Positions 43,140 through 54,619 of a DNA stretch of 64,000 nucleotides are shown here, one piece after another. Made by a program: the position numbers and the translations under genes. Origin of the DNA: Alviniconcha marisindica (Eukaryota; Mollusca; Gastropoda; Provannidae); the NCBI GenBank assembly GCA_018857735.1, contig JABMCL010002216.1, positions 1,081,001-1,145,000 of the forward strand, in the 5' to 3' direction. The notes beneath the pieces were generated by a model. That model had not been told where the DNA came from. It worked only from the letters and a program-made list of their open reading frames with translations, and did no database searches. Within the stretch, counting starts at the first letter, position 1, and each line of letters begins with the position of its first letter.

Positions 43140-43915
43140 AGAACCTGGCGCCAATTCACTTTTCGATTGGATGATTGCAATTTACATATTATAGACTCTA
43201 GAATTTCGCATCAACTCACTTTCTGTTCAGCTTATTTTAATTTGCATACAATTGCCGGCTTTACGTCAAAGGCTGTTTTTCTTCTTCTTCTTTGTTGTTG
43301 TTGACTGGTTTATTGTAATTTACATACTGATACAATCTACTACTTTGCATCAGTTCACAGTCCTGATGGATTCAGTCCTGATGGATTTAATTTACACATA
43401 GTTCAAATCTCTGTGTCAAAACACGTCCTGATCGAGTTATTTTAATTTACATACGATTGAAAACTTTGCGTCAGCTCACTTTCTGACTGACTTTCTTGTC
43501 TGTAGATATATGTTTATACTATTTAATACACGATCGAAAATTTGCAAGAGTTCACTTTCTTACAGATTTTTTGTTTACTATAATTTACATACTGATATCA
43601 GCTCCCTTTCTGGTCGATTTATGTTTACTGAAATTTACATAGCTGAGATAGTTCAAAATCTAAAACACCACATTGCTTACTATAATTTACATACTGATAT
43701 CAGCTCCCTTTTCGATCGATTTATTCCAGTTAACCCAATTATGTTTATTGAAATTTACATAGCTTAGACAGTTCAAAATCTAAAACATCACATTGCTTAC
43801 TATAATTTACATACTGATATCAGCTCCCTTTTCGATCGATTTATTCCAGTCAACCCAATTATGTTTATTGACATTTACATAGCTTCGATTGTTCAAAATC
43901 TAAAACATCACACGA
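43140..43915. repeat. AT-rich degenerate repeats, 120-bp units at the right
   Basis: AATTTACATAC-type motifs with CAGCTCACTTTCTG or CAGCTCCCTTTTCGATCG recur throughout. TATAATTTACATACTGATAT starts at 43681 and 43801, giving a nearly identical 120-bp pair. An earlier copy at 43579 is about 102 bp away. Confidence 0.85.
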
Positions 43916-43992
43916 CCTAGTAGCAACGCCCCCCCCCCCTTTTTTTAAATATATTTTAAATTTGATTTATTTTTTATTTACATACAGTTTAC

Positions 43993-44079
43993 TAAACTCC
44001 AAGCACTGGTTTACGACATCCTTTCTTCCTTCCTTCCTTCAAGAGGGGGAGATTGCCGGAGCGCGATGCTCGGACTGTG
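43993..44079. mobile_element. Family M element, 87-bp internally deleted copy
   Basis: The left end TAAACTCCAAGCACTGGTTTA continues into CGACATCC. The right end is the reverse complement of CACAGTCCGAGCATCGC. Flanks ACAGTTTAC (43984-43992) and ACAATCTAC (44080-44088) match at 7 of 9 positions, an aged 9-bp duplication. Nearly all of the interior of copies 1 and 2 is missing; a TTCC run and AGAGGGGGAG lie between the ends. Confidence 0.7.
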
Positions 44080-44088
44080 ACAATCTAC

Positions 44089-44594
44089 ATCCACGTCGTT
44101 TCGCACCCACTGCATAGCTAAGTCGGTCGTGATTTAAACAAAGACAGCTAGACGTTGAGGTCGTCAGTAAACAGACACCACTGGCATCCAACACGGCGGA
44201 ACTGAAGGAGAAAGCAAAGTCATTACTTAACGCACAAGCCTTATTCCACCACACGAAAGAGAGCCGTCGGGGACGGTTAGATAAGCGCATTTTGGCTGTA
44301 ACCGCAAACCATACTCTTTAGCACCGCAGACGAGGGTTCTAAAGGGCGCGCCTCTCGGGGGGGGAAAAGAGCGCCGCGGTATAGTAGTTAGTAGGTGTGT
44401 GCTGCGTATACCAAAGACCTTCTCCGAAAGGTACTTGCTATCTCTGCGTATACTAACACCTCCTGTGACAGTTAACTCCACCCGGGGAGATATATGTAGT
44501 GAAACAGTTCCCCTACGTCCCGGGAAACACGATCTGGTAATGACATGATATATTATATACACCCGAGACAACACACTTCTTCCTTCCTCTTCAC
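44089..44594. other. Unassigned DNA
   Basis: Non-repetitive, with CpG-containing sequence around 44340-44380. No gene recognised. Confidence 0.35.
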
Positions 44595-44770
44595 TGTTGT
44601 TTTACATCCACAGAAACACCGCCTCGTCTTTCACACAGCTCCTGAGCTCTCTCTGACTACGAGTGATCTTCTTCAGTGCTGCTTTACGTCCACAGAGAAA
44701 ATAAGGACCTTTAGGGACAGGGAGTCCCGGACGTCCACCTCCTCGTCTTTCACATATGTCCTGAGCTCGG
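44595..44770 (-). mobile_element. Two family R units, one 3'-shortened
   Basis: Minus strand: a complete unit (about 44672-44770: CTCAGGACATATGTGAAAGA through CTGTGGACGTAAAGCAGCAC) follows a shorter unit (about 44595-44655) that joins CAGGAGCTGTGTGAAAGACG directly to TTTCTGTGGATGTAAAACAA, missing the middle ~35 bp. Confidence 0.75.
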
Positions 44771-44783
44771 TCGAGACACTATA

Positions 44784-44803
44784 CTACACTACACTACACT
44801 ACA

Positions 44804-44865
<62 letters not shown>
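44784..44865. repeat. (ACACT)n-(CA)n microsatellite
   Basis: Four to five ACACT units followed by about 28 CA units. Confidence 0.96.
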
Positions 44866-44868
<3 letters not shown>

Positions 44869-45090
44869 ATGCTAACACGGCAAGGGCACCTGTGTGAACT
44901 CTTTTGTCTATGCAGGCGCCAATGACACGCTTCGTTTGAAACCCGCAATGTTCCGCCCGCTAATTAGCCGACGGTTCATTGAATTATATACCACTCACGA
45001 ACACGGCCCACAGAGCTGACCACCTGTGATTAATGACCCATCACGCTCAGAGTTGTCAGGATAACTGCACCTCGCAATCTACACAGCACC

Positions 45091-45338
<248 letters not shown>

Positions 45339-45339
45339 A

Positions 45340-45518
45340 CAGTTCAAGCTCTGCGTTTTAAAGGAGTTCTAAACTACACTGGTAATCTAGTATGACAGTT
45401 CACACTCTGCGTTTTAAAGTTCTAAACTATCCTGGCGATCTAATATGACAGTTCACACTTTGCGTTTTAAAGGACTTCTATACTATACTGGTGATCTAAT
45501 AAATATGACAGTTCAGAT
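45340..45518. repeat. 53-60-bp tandem repeat, about 3-4 units
   Basis: CAGTTCA begins units at 45340, 45396, 45449 and 45509. They contain CTCTGCGTTTTAAAG, TTCTAAACTA and GGCGATCTAATATGA. The last unit start served as target for the family M insertion at 45519. Confidence 0.88.
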
Positions 45519-45573
45519 CGAATCCCTAGTGTTTGTTTACGACATATTTCTGGAAAGCGATGCTCGGAATGTG
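45519..45573. mobile_element. Family M element, 55-bp minimal copy
   Basis: It consists almost only of the two ends: a diverged left end finishing GTTTACGACAT and a right end GGAAAGCGATGCTCGG plus AATGTG. Flanks AGTTCAGAT (45510-45518) and TGTTCAGAT (45574-45582) match at 8 of 9 positions. This is very short for a transposed element; deletion after insertion is the alternative. Confidence 0.65.
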
Positions 45574-45582
45574 TGTTCAGAT

Positions 45583-46170
45583 TTACACCCGCCAAAACTC
45601 AATAACACATTAATAGTTTTGACTCTCGTGAAATCGCCACGAGAAGATTCCCCTGAAAAACAATTAAGCGTACAGTGAATGCACCCCAAGAGAATAATGA
45701 TAAAAGATGGTTCTTATAAAGTGCCATTCTCTCACACGAGTTAAACTCATTGCGCTAAAGATTACATACATCATCCAAACATGACAAAAAGAGAACGAAA
45801 GAGCACGAAGTGCCCCCGAATTGGAGCATAAATTTATAAGTCCTATATAGTACACCAACGAAATCAAACGGGCTCTTTGTTTCCATGGGTCTTTACAATA
45901 TGGATAAACAGATAATCCAACGAATAAACGTATCTCATACCTCAACATACACAAGCTCGGGACTATCGTTTATTCTGCCCCCTGCGGATGAGGGGACAGC
46001 GTGCTATCTGGCCAGCAAACACTCAATACAAGCGAGCACTGGTGCGGTCGCAGCTACACGGACATAATCACGATATCTGCCGCACAAAGCAATAAAAAGA
46101 CAGACCGACTGAACTACGACTTTTTCTTCTCTTTTCAGAATGATCATCACAATATCTGCACTGATCAACG
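45583..46170. other. Unassigned DNA
   Basis: Non-repetitive and AT-richer. No gene recognised. Confidence 0.35.
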
Positions 46171-46181
46171 ACCCCAGCTAG

Positions 46182-46273
46182 CTCAGAAGCTGTGTGAAAG
46201 TCGAGGTGGCCGTCCTGGGCTCCCGTCCCTAATAAGCCTACGGTTTCTGTGGACGTAAAGCAACACTCAACCA
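46182..46273 (+). mobile_element. Family R short retroposon, 92 bp, sharp ends
   Basis: Perfect 11-bp direct repeats ACCCCAGCTAG flank it (46171-46181 and 46274-46284). It runs from CTCAGAAGCTGTGTGAAAGT through GGTGGCCGTCCTGGGCTCCC to CTGTGGACGTAAAGCAACAC plus TCAACC. This is the cleanest single-module copy and defines a ~92-bp element. Confidence 0.9.
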
Positions 46274-46494
46274 ACCCCAGCTAGGGTTGTCATTGTCTCG
46301 AGCAGACGACAAACCATACGCGGAACACAATCATGCTGTAGAAACGAACATGAACAGGCAGGCGTGCTGTTTAGAACCCTACAATATACTTGCATCCGGT
46401 ATTGCCAACGGTGACAGGGAGAAACTGCACGGGGAAATTTGATCTTCTAAACTTGTGTTGGCTTGGCTTCGCGTCTCCCTAGCTCATCAGATAT

Positions 46495-46888
46495 GGTTGG
46501 TAATTGGTTCATACGATTGATCGTTTAAGCCTTGAGCGTCTTTCTGCTAACCATATATTGTTGGTATTTGGTTTCTGTGATTAATCGTTTAAGCCTTAAG
46601 CATCTTCCTGCTAACCACGTATTGTTGGTATTTGGATTCTGTGATTAATCGTTTAAGCCTTAAGCATCTTCCTGCTAACCACGTATTGTTGGTATTTGGA
46701 TTCTGTGATTAATCGTTTAAGCCTTAAGCATCTTCCTGCTAACCACGTATTGTTGGTATTTGGATTCTGTGATTAATCGTTTAAGCCTTAAGCATCTTCC
46801 TGCTAACCACGTATTGTTGGTATTTGGATTCTGTGATTAATCGTTTAAGCCTTAAGCATCTTCCTGCTAACCACGTATTGTTGGTCAC
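46495..46888. repeat. 64-bp minisatellite, about 6 units
   Basis: ATTGTTGGTATTTGGATTCT recurs at 64-bp spacing (for example 46621 and 46685), with GTGATTAATCGTTTAAGCC and TCTTCCTGCTAACCACGT. The inner four units are nearly identical; the outer ones are diverged. Confidence 0.95.
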
Positions 46889-47704
46889 CGCGACTCTCTG
46901 TCTCTCTCTGCAACATAGCCCCATCGGAGTTTCTGAGATACGTTCTCTGGAAGGCCTCGAACGGGCGATACTCGATGATAAATAAAATCATACTGCCCCC
47001 GCCCCCTTCCTGCCGCAGTCCACTACCTCCTAAGGCAAATCAGTCAGTCTCGAGACCTTTACGGCTATCAACTAACAAAACAAAGAGCGACACCTCGGCC
47101 CAGAAACGGGGTCTGATTCTGTTCGTAAAACTCTACACCTCTCTACAACGAAACAGCACTGGCCAGACAAACTCGTAGATTCGATTCCCGCCTCCTCCTC
47201 CTCCTCCTACTGCTACCACCGTCTGTCTCTTGAACGGAACAGCCTAGCCATGCAAGCAACACAAGACCAAATCGCGGATTGGTTATTCCGGTCTCCTTGC
47301 ACGCCCCACAGCGAAGCGTTTACGAGTACATCTCCTTAAACACGTGTTTCGGGTTTGGAACCGGAGAAGGCCCGAGGCCTGAACGCTGGCAAGCTCAAGC
47401 GACACACGATCCCCGGGTTGGAGGCTAAGCGAGTATGAAGCAAGTTCGCCTGCCTGCCCGCCTAGTCAAGCTGGTTCCAGTTCCTTGTGCTCAGCCGAGC
47501 AGAAAGCTCAACGGGTACGCCAACAAACAAACGTGGGCCTGTTATGGTCGTGCACTAATACACTGAGTGCGCGCACAGCAGCGTTTTTATGAAGAAGGTA
47601 AGCAAAGTTCTGCGTCAGAGAGAGAGAGAAAGTAGTGTTGGCAGTCTGCACGCGGCCGCTGGACGCATACCGCCATCCCATAATATCACACACACGCACG
47701 CACG

Positions 47705-47737
<33 letters not shown>

Positions 47738-47768
47738 CACGCCGCTGGATGCATACCATCCCATAATA

Positions 47769-47802
<34 letters not shown>

Positions 47803-48560
47803 AACTATGAGACTGGATTCTCAAGTATAATTTCCATTCCCTAAATATACTTTTTTTTTTAAATTGCGTATACAGGCGCGAGTGTGTGTGTGTGTGTCGT
47901 GCGGGGGGGTCTGGTGTGTGTGTGCATGCAGACCATCCCCTGTCCAGTGGTGTCAGCAAACTCGGACCAGGCAGACAGCCGCGTCTCCAAGGTCAAGGGA
48001 TCATCTCCAAACACGTCGGTCGAGTACCCCTTGTTGCCCTGGACAGCACGCTCCCAGATCAACCTCCCCCCCCCCCCCCCCACCCCACCCCCTTCAAGCG
48101 CCCAGGCCGGCAAATTTGAACTGAGCTGTGAGGGCAAACTCTTCGCTCAAGACGAATCTTTTTTCTTTTTTGTTATCTTGTTTTCCCCTTTCCTGTCCTG
48201 TGTTTGATGCAATCGTTCTTCTATTGTTGGTTTGCCCAGCACTGCTTGCCTGCTTGCTGTCTGTCTGTCAAAACTGGTGTGCGGGGTGGGGTCATTACAC
48301 AAAATGTGGACGCGAGTGGGTGATAAATCTCCATGACGTGGCTCGCATCGTCACACAGCTCTTTTTTTTTTCTTTTCTTTTTTATATATAAAAAAAAATA
48401 GGCGTCTGGGTCTTCGGAGTTTTTTGTTTCGTTTATTTTGAGCCACGCTGTCACAAAACAGAACTGCAGCGTTTGCGGTTTCGCGGAGAGACTGGGGGGG
48501 TGGACAGACACTATTACGTACCGTCCCCGTCATCAAAATCAATCGCAAAGGATCAGTCAA
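46889..48560. other. Unassigned DNA with microsatellites
   Basis: (CA)n tracts at about 47690-47738 and 47768-47800 follow two copies of CCGCTGGA-GCATACC and CATCCCATAATATCACACAC, so that unit is duplicated. A C run lies at about 48065-48082. No gene recognised. Confidence 0.4.
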
Positions 48561-48712
48561 CAAAACAAAAGGAGTTATAAAAATCGGCCGCTCGAAAGAC
48601 GTCACATGAACACAGCAACCAAGACCTGAAGCGCCTACGGTAACTCTCACCTGGCATACGGGTAAATACAAGGTACATAAACTCCACCAGAGGTGCATCC
48701 TCACTGACGAGG
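48561..48712 (+). mobile_element. Dispersed repeat family Q, copy 3
   Basis: CGCTCGAAAGACGTCACATG, AGCGCCTACGGTAACTCTCA, CAAGGTACATAAACTCCACC and AGAGGTGCATCCTC match copies at 30724-30860 (minus) and 45091-45338. No target duplication was found. Confidence 0.75.
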
Positions 48713-49517
48713 GAATCAATACGCTTACGGGTCTTAACGCACTAACAGTAACACCGACATGGTGTTTCAGTACATTCAGGTATAGTCTGTAACCACAGGA
48801 CTCCCCCGCCCCCTCTCCCCCCACCACCACCACCACAAGCGCGCCTTAAACAAAACCCGCCCCTTCCTTCTCCAAACAGGAACTTTTTTTTTTTTTTTTT
48901 TTAATACATCCCGGAATATATATTATTCTCGAGCAGCGTAACGGAGTGCAGCTCGATTGGGGTTGTGGTGGGGGGGGGAAGCGGGATGTTGGAACTCCGT
49001 GCACAACCTATGTGGTGCTCTTCGCAGGGGAGGGGGGTGGGGTGGGGTGGGGGGGGCTTAGTATTAATGCAGCTCTACGTCGCGCCCTCGCTCCACTCCC
49101 CCCCCCCCCCTCCCCACACACACACACACAGAAGGCTTGACATTTTCTGCAAGCAGTGTGATGCATGCACATCAGCAGTTCAGGAAACAAAATCTTTTCT
49201 TTCTTTCTTTAAAACACACACAACTAAAATACAAAAACAACAACAAAAGACTTCTATCCACCTACACTTCCCAGACAATCTGACGACAGACCAGTCTAGT
49301 TCCACCAACTTCGCCTTTCTCGTCCAATCAGCACGACGTTTCTCAAGTCCACATTAATTTTAGCGGGACAAAAGGACAGTATTGATTTTTTTAGTTTTTT
49401 TTTGTTACAACCATGCCAGGGTGGCCGGGTATAAAAAAAAAAAGAAGGAGAAAAAAAAAGGAGATGGTCGACGGAAGAGCGACACGAAACAAACGTGACA
49501 TCTCGTTGGAGGACGGA
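48713..49517. other. Unassigned DNA with homopolymer runs
   Basis: T run near 48884-48902, G-rich 48960-49060, C run near 49099-49111. No gene recognised. Confidence 0.4.
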
Positions 49518-49518
49518 C

Positions 49519-49574
<56 letters not shown>

Positions 49575-49610
49575 GGCGGGGAGAGAGAGAGAGAGAGAGA
49601 GAGAGAGCAG

Positions 49611-49659
<49 letters not shown>

Positions 49660-49700
49660 GGCGGAGAGAGAGGGGGAGAGAGAGAGAGGGGGAGGGAGGG
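49518..49700. repeat. (GA)n microsatellite with GGGC interruptions
   Basis: About 180 bp of GA units broken by GGGGCGGG, CAGAGC and GGGC. Confidence 0.96.
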
Positions 49701-50257
49701 AGATTCCATCAACCGCAGGGGGTCACTGCAGTACGATGAGAGAAGATGAGCGCATGGAATGGGGGACAGAGCCAGAGAAGTAACACGTTCAATGCCCCCG
49801 TAGATTAGCCGAGTCCTACTCCTACACAGCGGAATCGATGAGCAAGGTGGAATTTCCACCGGCAGGGCTGTCACCAAATCCAATAATGGTTCCCGATTTC
49901 AGTCTGGAAGGGCTAGAGGACGCTAACTCGGCATGCAGGCAAGATCAAAAAGCACGTGCACATACGCGGTCAGATTTCTCTCCCACGGTAAGAACTAAAT
50001 GACCGACACCATACCGCACGTGCAACACTAGCAAAACCGGGCCGAAAACAATGGCAGTATACTCGGGGTGTGCTGCTTGTCAACAACAATCGAACTTCAA
50101 AAATATAAATCTACAAATGTCGAAACAAGCGGATTTTGTTTCGTTTCCTCCTTCCTTTGCAACGACTGTATGCTAGTCAGACGCCCAAGTGCATGTGCGC
50201 ATCATGTGTGTTGAGTGACAGTAATATGCGTGCGTGTGTGCGTGCATGTGTGTGTTG

Positions 50258-50258
<1 letters not shown>
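49701..50258. other. Unassigned DNA
   Basis: Mixed sequence; nothing recognised. Confidence 0.35.
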
Positions 50259-50304
<46 letters not shown>

Positions 50305-50422
50305 AAAATAAATCAATACTGTGATTTTGTCTAAATGTGAAACGTGGACTTGCGAGCGTTGGGCTGATCAGGTGAGTGTGTGAGTGCATGAACAAGAAAG
50401 CTTGCACGCGCATCATGCGCAT

Positions 50423-50487
<65 letters not shown>
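50259..50487. repeat. (CA)n and (GT)n tracts about 120 bp apart
   Basis: CA at about 50259-50302 and GT at about 50424-50487; together they could pair as an inverted repeat. Confidence 0.95.
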
Positions 50488-50732
50488 TTATTGACGACAT
50501 TCTTCAACAACAACAAGGCTGTGTGTTCCAATTTCCATAGCAAAAAGCGTCTTTGTAAACTGTCTACTCATGTTGGGTGGAAACAATACCTATTTCGAGC
50601 ACATCATACTACACATATATATGGTACTAAATACTTTGTTCGTTAATCAGACCCCCTCCTGCCTCTACATTGCACACACACGAAAAAAAGAAAAGAAACA
50701 TCATTCTTCTGTGATCATTCTACTTATGTGTC

Positions 50733-50838
50733 AGGAGAGAGAGACAGACAGATAGACAGAGAGACAAACAAAGAGAGACCGAGCGAGCGACAGACACAGA
50801 CAGGAGAGTAAGAGAGAGAGAGAGCTAGACAGAGGGAT

Positions 50839-50875
<37 letters not shown>

Positions 50876-50914
50876 AGGGGGCAGAGAGAGAGAAAGAGAC
50901 AGACAGACAGAGAC
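50733..50914. repeat. Degenerate (GA)n/(CAGA)n tract
   Basis: GA and CAGA units with GAGC and AAAG interruptions. Confidence 0.93.
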
Positions 50915-51158
50915 AATTTCAAACCGAAATTTAATGTGACCTTTTTCCAGCGAGCATCCAAGTGCACACGGCACAAAACAGCAATCTCGCCCTCAGCGGC
51001 CAGTGTCGCAACATTCCCCCCCCCCCCCACACACACACACATCGTTACACCCACTCCCTGAGCTTCTCTCCTTCTGTGCAGCCTCCTGGAAGATGAAACT
51101 GCAAAGAAGAACTCGAAGAAGGTGATGGAGTCCAATCACCCCCCCCCCCCCCCCCCCC

Positions 51159-51229
51159 AAAAGCGCAGAAGAAGAGGTGGGGTCCCCACCTCTTTTCTGC
51201 TCCCCCCACCTCTTCTTCTGCCGCTTTTT
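51159..51229. repeat. Long inverted repeat (hairpin)
   Basis: Left arm AAAAGCGCAGAAGAAGAGG plus TGGGG (51159-51182). Right arm is the reverse complement with one extra base (to about 51229). The centre GGTGGGGTCCCCACC is itself a palindrome, and an alternative shorter stem with CACCTCTTTTCTGC is possible. A C run (about 51138-51158) abuts it. Confidence 0.9.
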
Positions 51230-51340
51230 CGTGGAGGCGGCTAATTGCCTCGAAATGAGCTTGGAAATGAGGCAGAAACTGTAGTAGGCAGTACAGCTCG
51301 TTAGTGGTTAATAGGGAGGATCCTCACCTCCACCCATTAA

Positions 51341-51563
51341 CCCTTTCATTGCCATGCATGCCGCGCCGTCAGTCAAAAAACGACCAACTTCTTGAAATCA
51401 TTAAGTCTTTTCCCCCTCTCCGCATGAGCGCGTGAAAGGACTTCTATCCAAATACACAGTACTGAAAGTAGATTTATTGTAGGACCATCAGATACACTGT
51501 TTGCAGGCGTGTATGTGTGCACTTTTTAGCCCGGAAAATTTATAGGCTGGGGCAGTGAAGGGG
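51341..51563. mobile_element. piggyBac-like MITE (223 bp)
   Basis: TTAA (51337-51340) precedes CCCTTTCATTGCC; the right end, read inward, is CCCCTTCACTGCC before TTAA (51564-51567). TTAA target sites with CCCTTTCA-TGCC-type ends are typical of piggyBac-superfamily elements. The interior holds no transposase frame, so it is non-autonomous. Confidence 0.8.
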
Positions 51564-51567
51564 TTAA

Positions 51568-52067
51568 TAACTCGGAGACTGAAAACTGAAAAAACAACAA
51601 CTTTTTAATGCATAATTTCCAAAACGCCCCCTCACCTCCCCCTCCTCCCCTTCCACCCACCATCCGCTCGTATACACGTACAATGAAGGGGTGGGGGTGG
51701 GGGAAGGGAGGGAGGGAGGGAGGGAGGGAAGGTGATGGATCAGAAATGTTTGTGAAACATGCACAGTTCCTTGCTCGACAGCTGGCGAGAACCGACGATG
51801 CCAGTGTTGTTGTTGTGAGGAACTAAGGTGATGTCTGTTGCGAAACCGCCGTTCCCCGCGTCACAATCCGTTTTTGCCATCGGTGAGCTGACATGTTGAT
51901 GAGGAACACGTGATACGCGTTGGCTCGGTGCTTTTGCGTTCTTCAGCTCCACTTTCTTCACACCGGCCACGGCTACACGATACCGATGAAAGCCGTGACT
52001 GTTAAGCGATAAGGAATGGTCAGTTAGTGGTCAACACCAACTTATGATACATCTATTTGGTCTGGTC

Positions 52068-52104
<37 letters not shown>

Positions 52105-52373
52105 CAACAACAATAACAACAACAGTCTCTTAAACGATGAGACACGGCGCGTGAGTTTGGTGTCGGGAAGGGGGGGGGGGGGGGGGGGGGCAGGATCGAA
52201 AAGCTTGTTTAATAATTCAGTAAACAAACTGTGGGCACGTACCCTGCTGTATGAACCTGGCTCCCCAAACCGTGTTTTTTCAACGGACAACTCAGAAGAC
52301 ACCCACCCACACAACGCACTGACAACACCTTCCACGGTTCAATAGGAAAGCTCTAAACTTGCACCTCTCTCCA
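51568..52373. other. Unassigned DNA
   Basis: Contains a (GGGA)n patch near 51700-51728, a CA run at about 52070-52103 and a G run at about 52170-52190. Nothing coding recognised. Confidence 0.4.
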
Positions 52374-52474
52374 TTTCTCTCTCTCTCTCTCTCTCTCTGG
52401 AGTCTCTCTCTCTCTGTGTAGCGCCTGTCTGGCTTCTCTCCTTAACCACCTTTTCTTCTCTCTCTCTCTCTCTG

Positions 52475-52527
<53 letters not shown>

Positions 52528-52746
52528 AGATAACCGTACTGGTTGACTGAAGTTCTCTCTCTCTCTCTCTCTGCACCGCTATCCATCTCTCTCTCTCTCT
52601 TTCTCTGGCGTCTGTCTGTCTGTCTCTCCCTCTCTCTCTGTGCTCTAAACCTGCACCGCTTTCCATCTTCTCTCTCTCGCCCCTCTCTCTCTTTTCTGGC
52701 GTCTGTCTGTCTGTCTCTCCCCCTCTCTGTGCCCCTAAACCTCACC

Positions 52747-52807
<61 letters not shown>

Positions 52808-52956
52808 AATATAACCGTACTGGTTGACTGAAGTTCTCTCTCTCTGTGGCGTCTGTCTGTCTCTCTCTCCCTCTCTCTCTCTGCTCTAAACCTGCACCGC
52901 TTTCCATATCTCTCTCTCTCTCTGTCGCCCTAATATAACCGTACTGGTTGACTGAA

Positions 52957-52991
<35 letters not shown>

Positions 52992-53028
52992 AATATAACC
53001 GTACTGGTTTACTGAAGTTCTCTCTCTC

Positions 53029-53070
<42 letters not shown>

Positions 53071-53072
53071 GT
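52374..53072. repeat. (CT)n domain with embedded recurring motifs
   Basis: Between CT tracts two unique motifs recur: ATAACCGTACTGGTTGACTG with AAGTT (about 52531, 52812, 52936, 52996) and CTCTAAAC-TGCACCGCTTTCCAT variants (about 52350, 52571, 52644, 52885). A third, GGCGTCTGTCTGTCTGTCTC, occurs around 52608, 52699 and 52849. The array is thus a higher-order repeat whose spacers are CT microsatellites. Confidence 0.9.
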
Positions 53073-53406
53073 CGCCCTAGAGTTTATTGCACTCATCGCA
53101 CAAGTGCCCTCGTCGTCAGCTTCCCGTCTATTCCGATCAGACAGGTTTGTCCTTCTACAGCTACCGGTGACTCACGCCCGATCGGGAGGGGAATTTTACC
53201 TGGCCGCCGGGCGAAAAGTTTTTAAACACGAAGACACGTACGGGGGAATAACAACAGGGTGCGACTGAAAGTCACCGCTACCCCCTCGCGTGGTTCCACC
53301 TGCACGTTTACCTGTACGCATACACGGACCCTGTCGGTTCACCCGCATAAACGGAATGTGCTGAGGAATAATAATTTGGCCCCGGACTGTTGAGCGCTTC
53401 TCCGCG
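53073..53406. other. Unassigned DNA
   Basis: Mixed CpG-containing sequence; nothing recognised. Confidence 0.3.
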
Positions 53407-53452
<46 letters not shown>

Positions 53453-53635
53453 CCCTGTTCCGTACACACATGCACACAAAACACACACACCCAACCCACC
53501 CCACCCCACCCACCCACACCAAAACACACACACACCTGTTTCCTACCACACACACACCAAAACACACACACACACACCTGTACCCACACACACACACACA
53601 CACACACACCTGTTCCGTCACACACACACACAGCT
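53407..53635. repeat. (CA)n microsatellite with CCTGTTCC interruptions
   Basis: CA tracts interrupted by CCTGTTCCGTACAC-like and CCTGTTTCCTACCA-like motifs, suggesting a higher-order unit. Confidence 0.94.
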
Positions 53636-54198
53636 GAATTTTTGGCCTCGGTGTCGCGGGGGATTGGTTCGTGCGATTGTTTGATTTATGTCTGAATGGC
53701 GCTCATGATATTCCCGTCGCTGTCAGCCTTGTTGGCGACTGTGCAACAGGTTAAATTAAGTTAGAACAGCGGGTGTTCTTCCCACTCTCAAAACGTACAG
53801 CAACTTCTCACAAGTGAAGAGAAAATTACAATTTAGGAGTAAAACAAACGAGCTGGTGTTGTCTGGGTTTGGGCTGATAAACAACTCCCTGAATCCTGGC
53901 CCCCCCCCCCCCCAATCCTCCACCTCCCCCCTTAAAAAAGGTCTTTCGTTCGTCCTCTCACATACAAGCACGCTCTATAAATCTGTTACGCGGCCAGATT
54001 AAGTCTACACACGGAATCTGTTCACACAACTGACCGGCTGAATACCCCCACCCTACCCCACCCCCACCTCAAACACCTTCAGGCAAAACTTGACCTGTGG
54101 AGCACCACCACACGGTGGATCAATGGCCATTGTCTTCGCCCCAAAACACACCCCCACCCCACCCCCCACACACACACACACAAAAAACAAAGAAAAGA

Positions 54199-54244
<46 letters not shown>

Positions 54245-54567
54245 AAAACCCAAACACTGGCTAAGATCCACTGCCAATAACCGGAACAACATTCCGCGCA
54301 TGCCCGCCGAGCGTCGTCCACTCTTTGATCAGCGGCGGCAAACAGCGAGATTTGATAGACCCGAGTAGCCGGAACTGATTGCATTATGATCGTTGGTCCG
54401 GGTCAACCGAGGCAGAATCTGTGCATAACGCTTTAACACTGCTTCCTTTCCCCAATCGCTGAGTGACAGTTCTAGTACATTCCTCTACATTCACACTCAC
54501 GGCTGCTGCCTGCATGTCTTCATGACTGCTAGTCATGAAAATTAAGGGCGTTGTGCTTACTACTTCT

Positions 54568-54619
<52 letters not shown>

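Noticed and set aside
47589..47603. Micro-exon ATGAAGAAG before GTAAGC
   Set aside because: Three codons before a donor-like hexamer are expected by chance many times in 64 kb.
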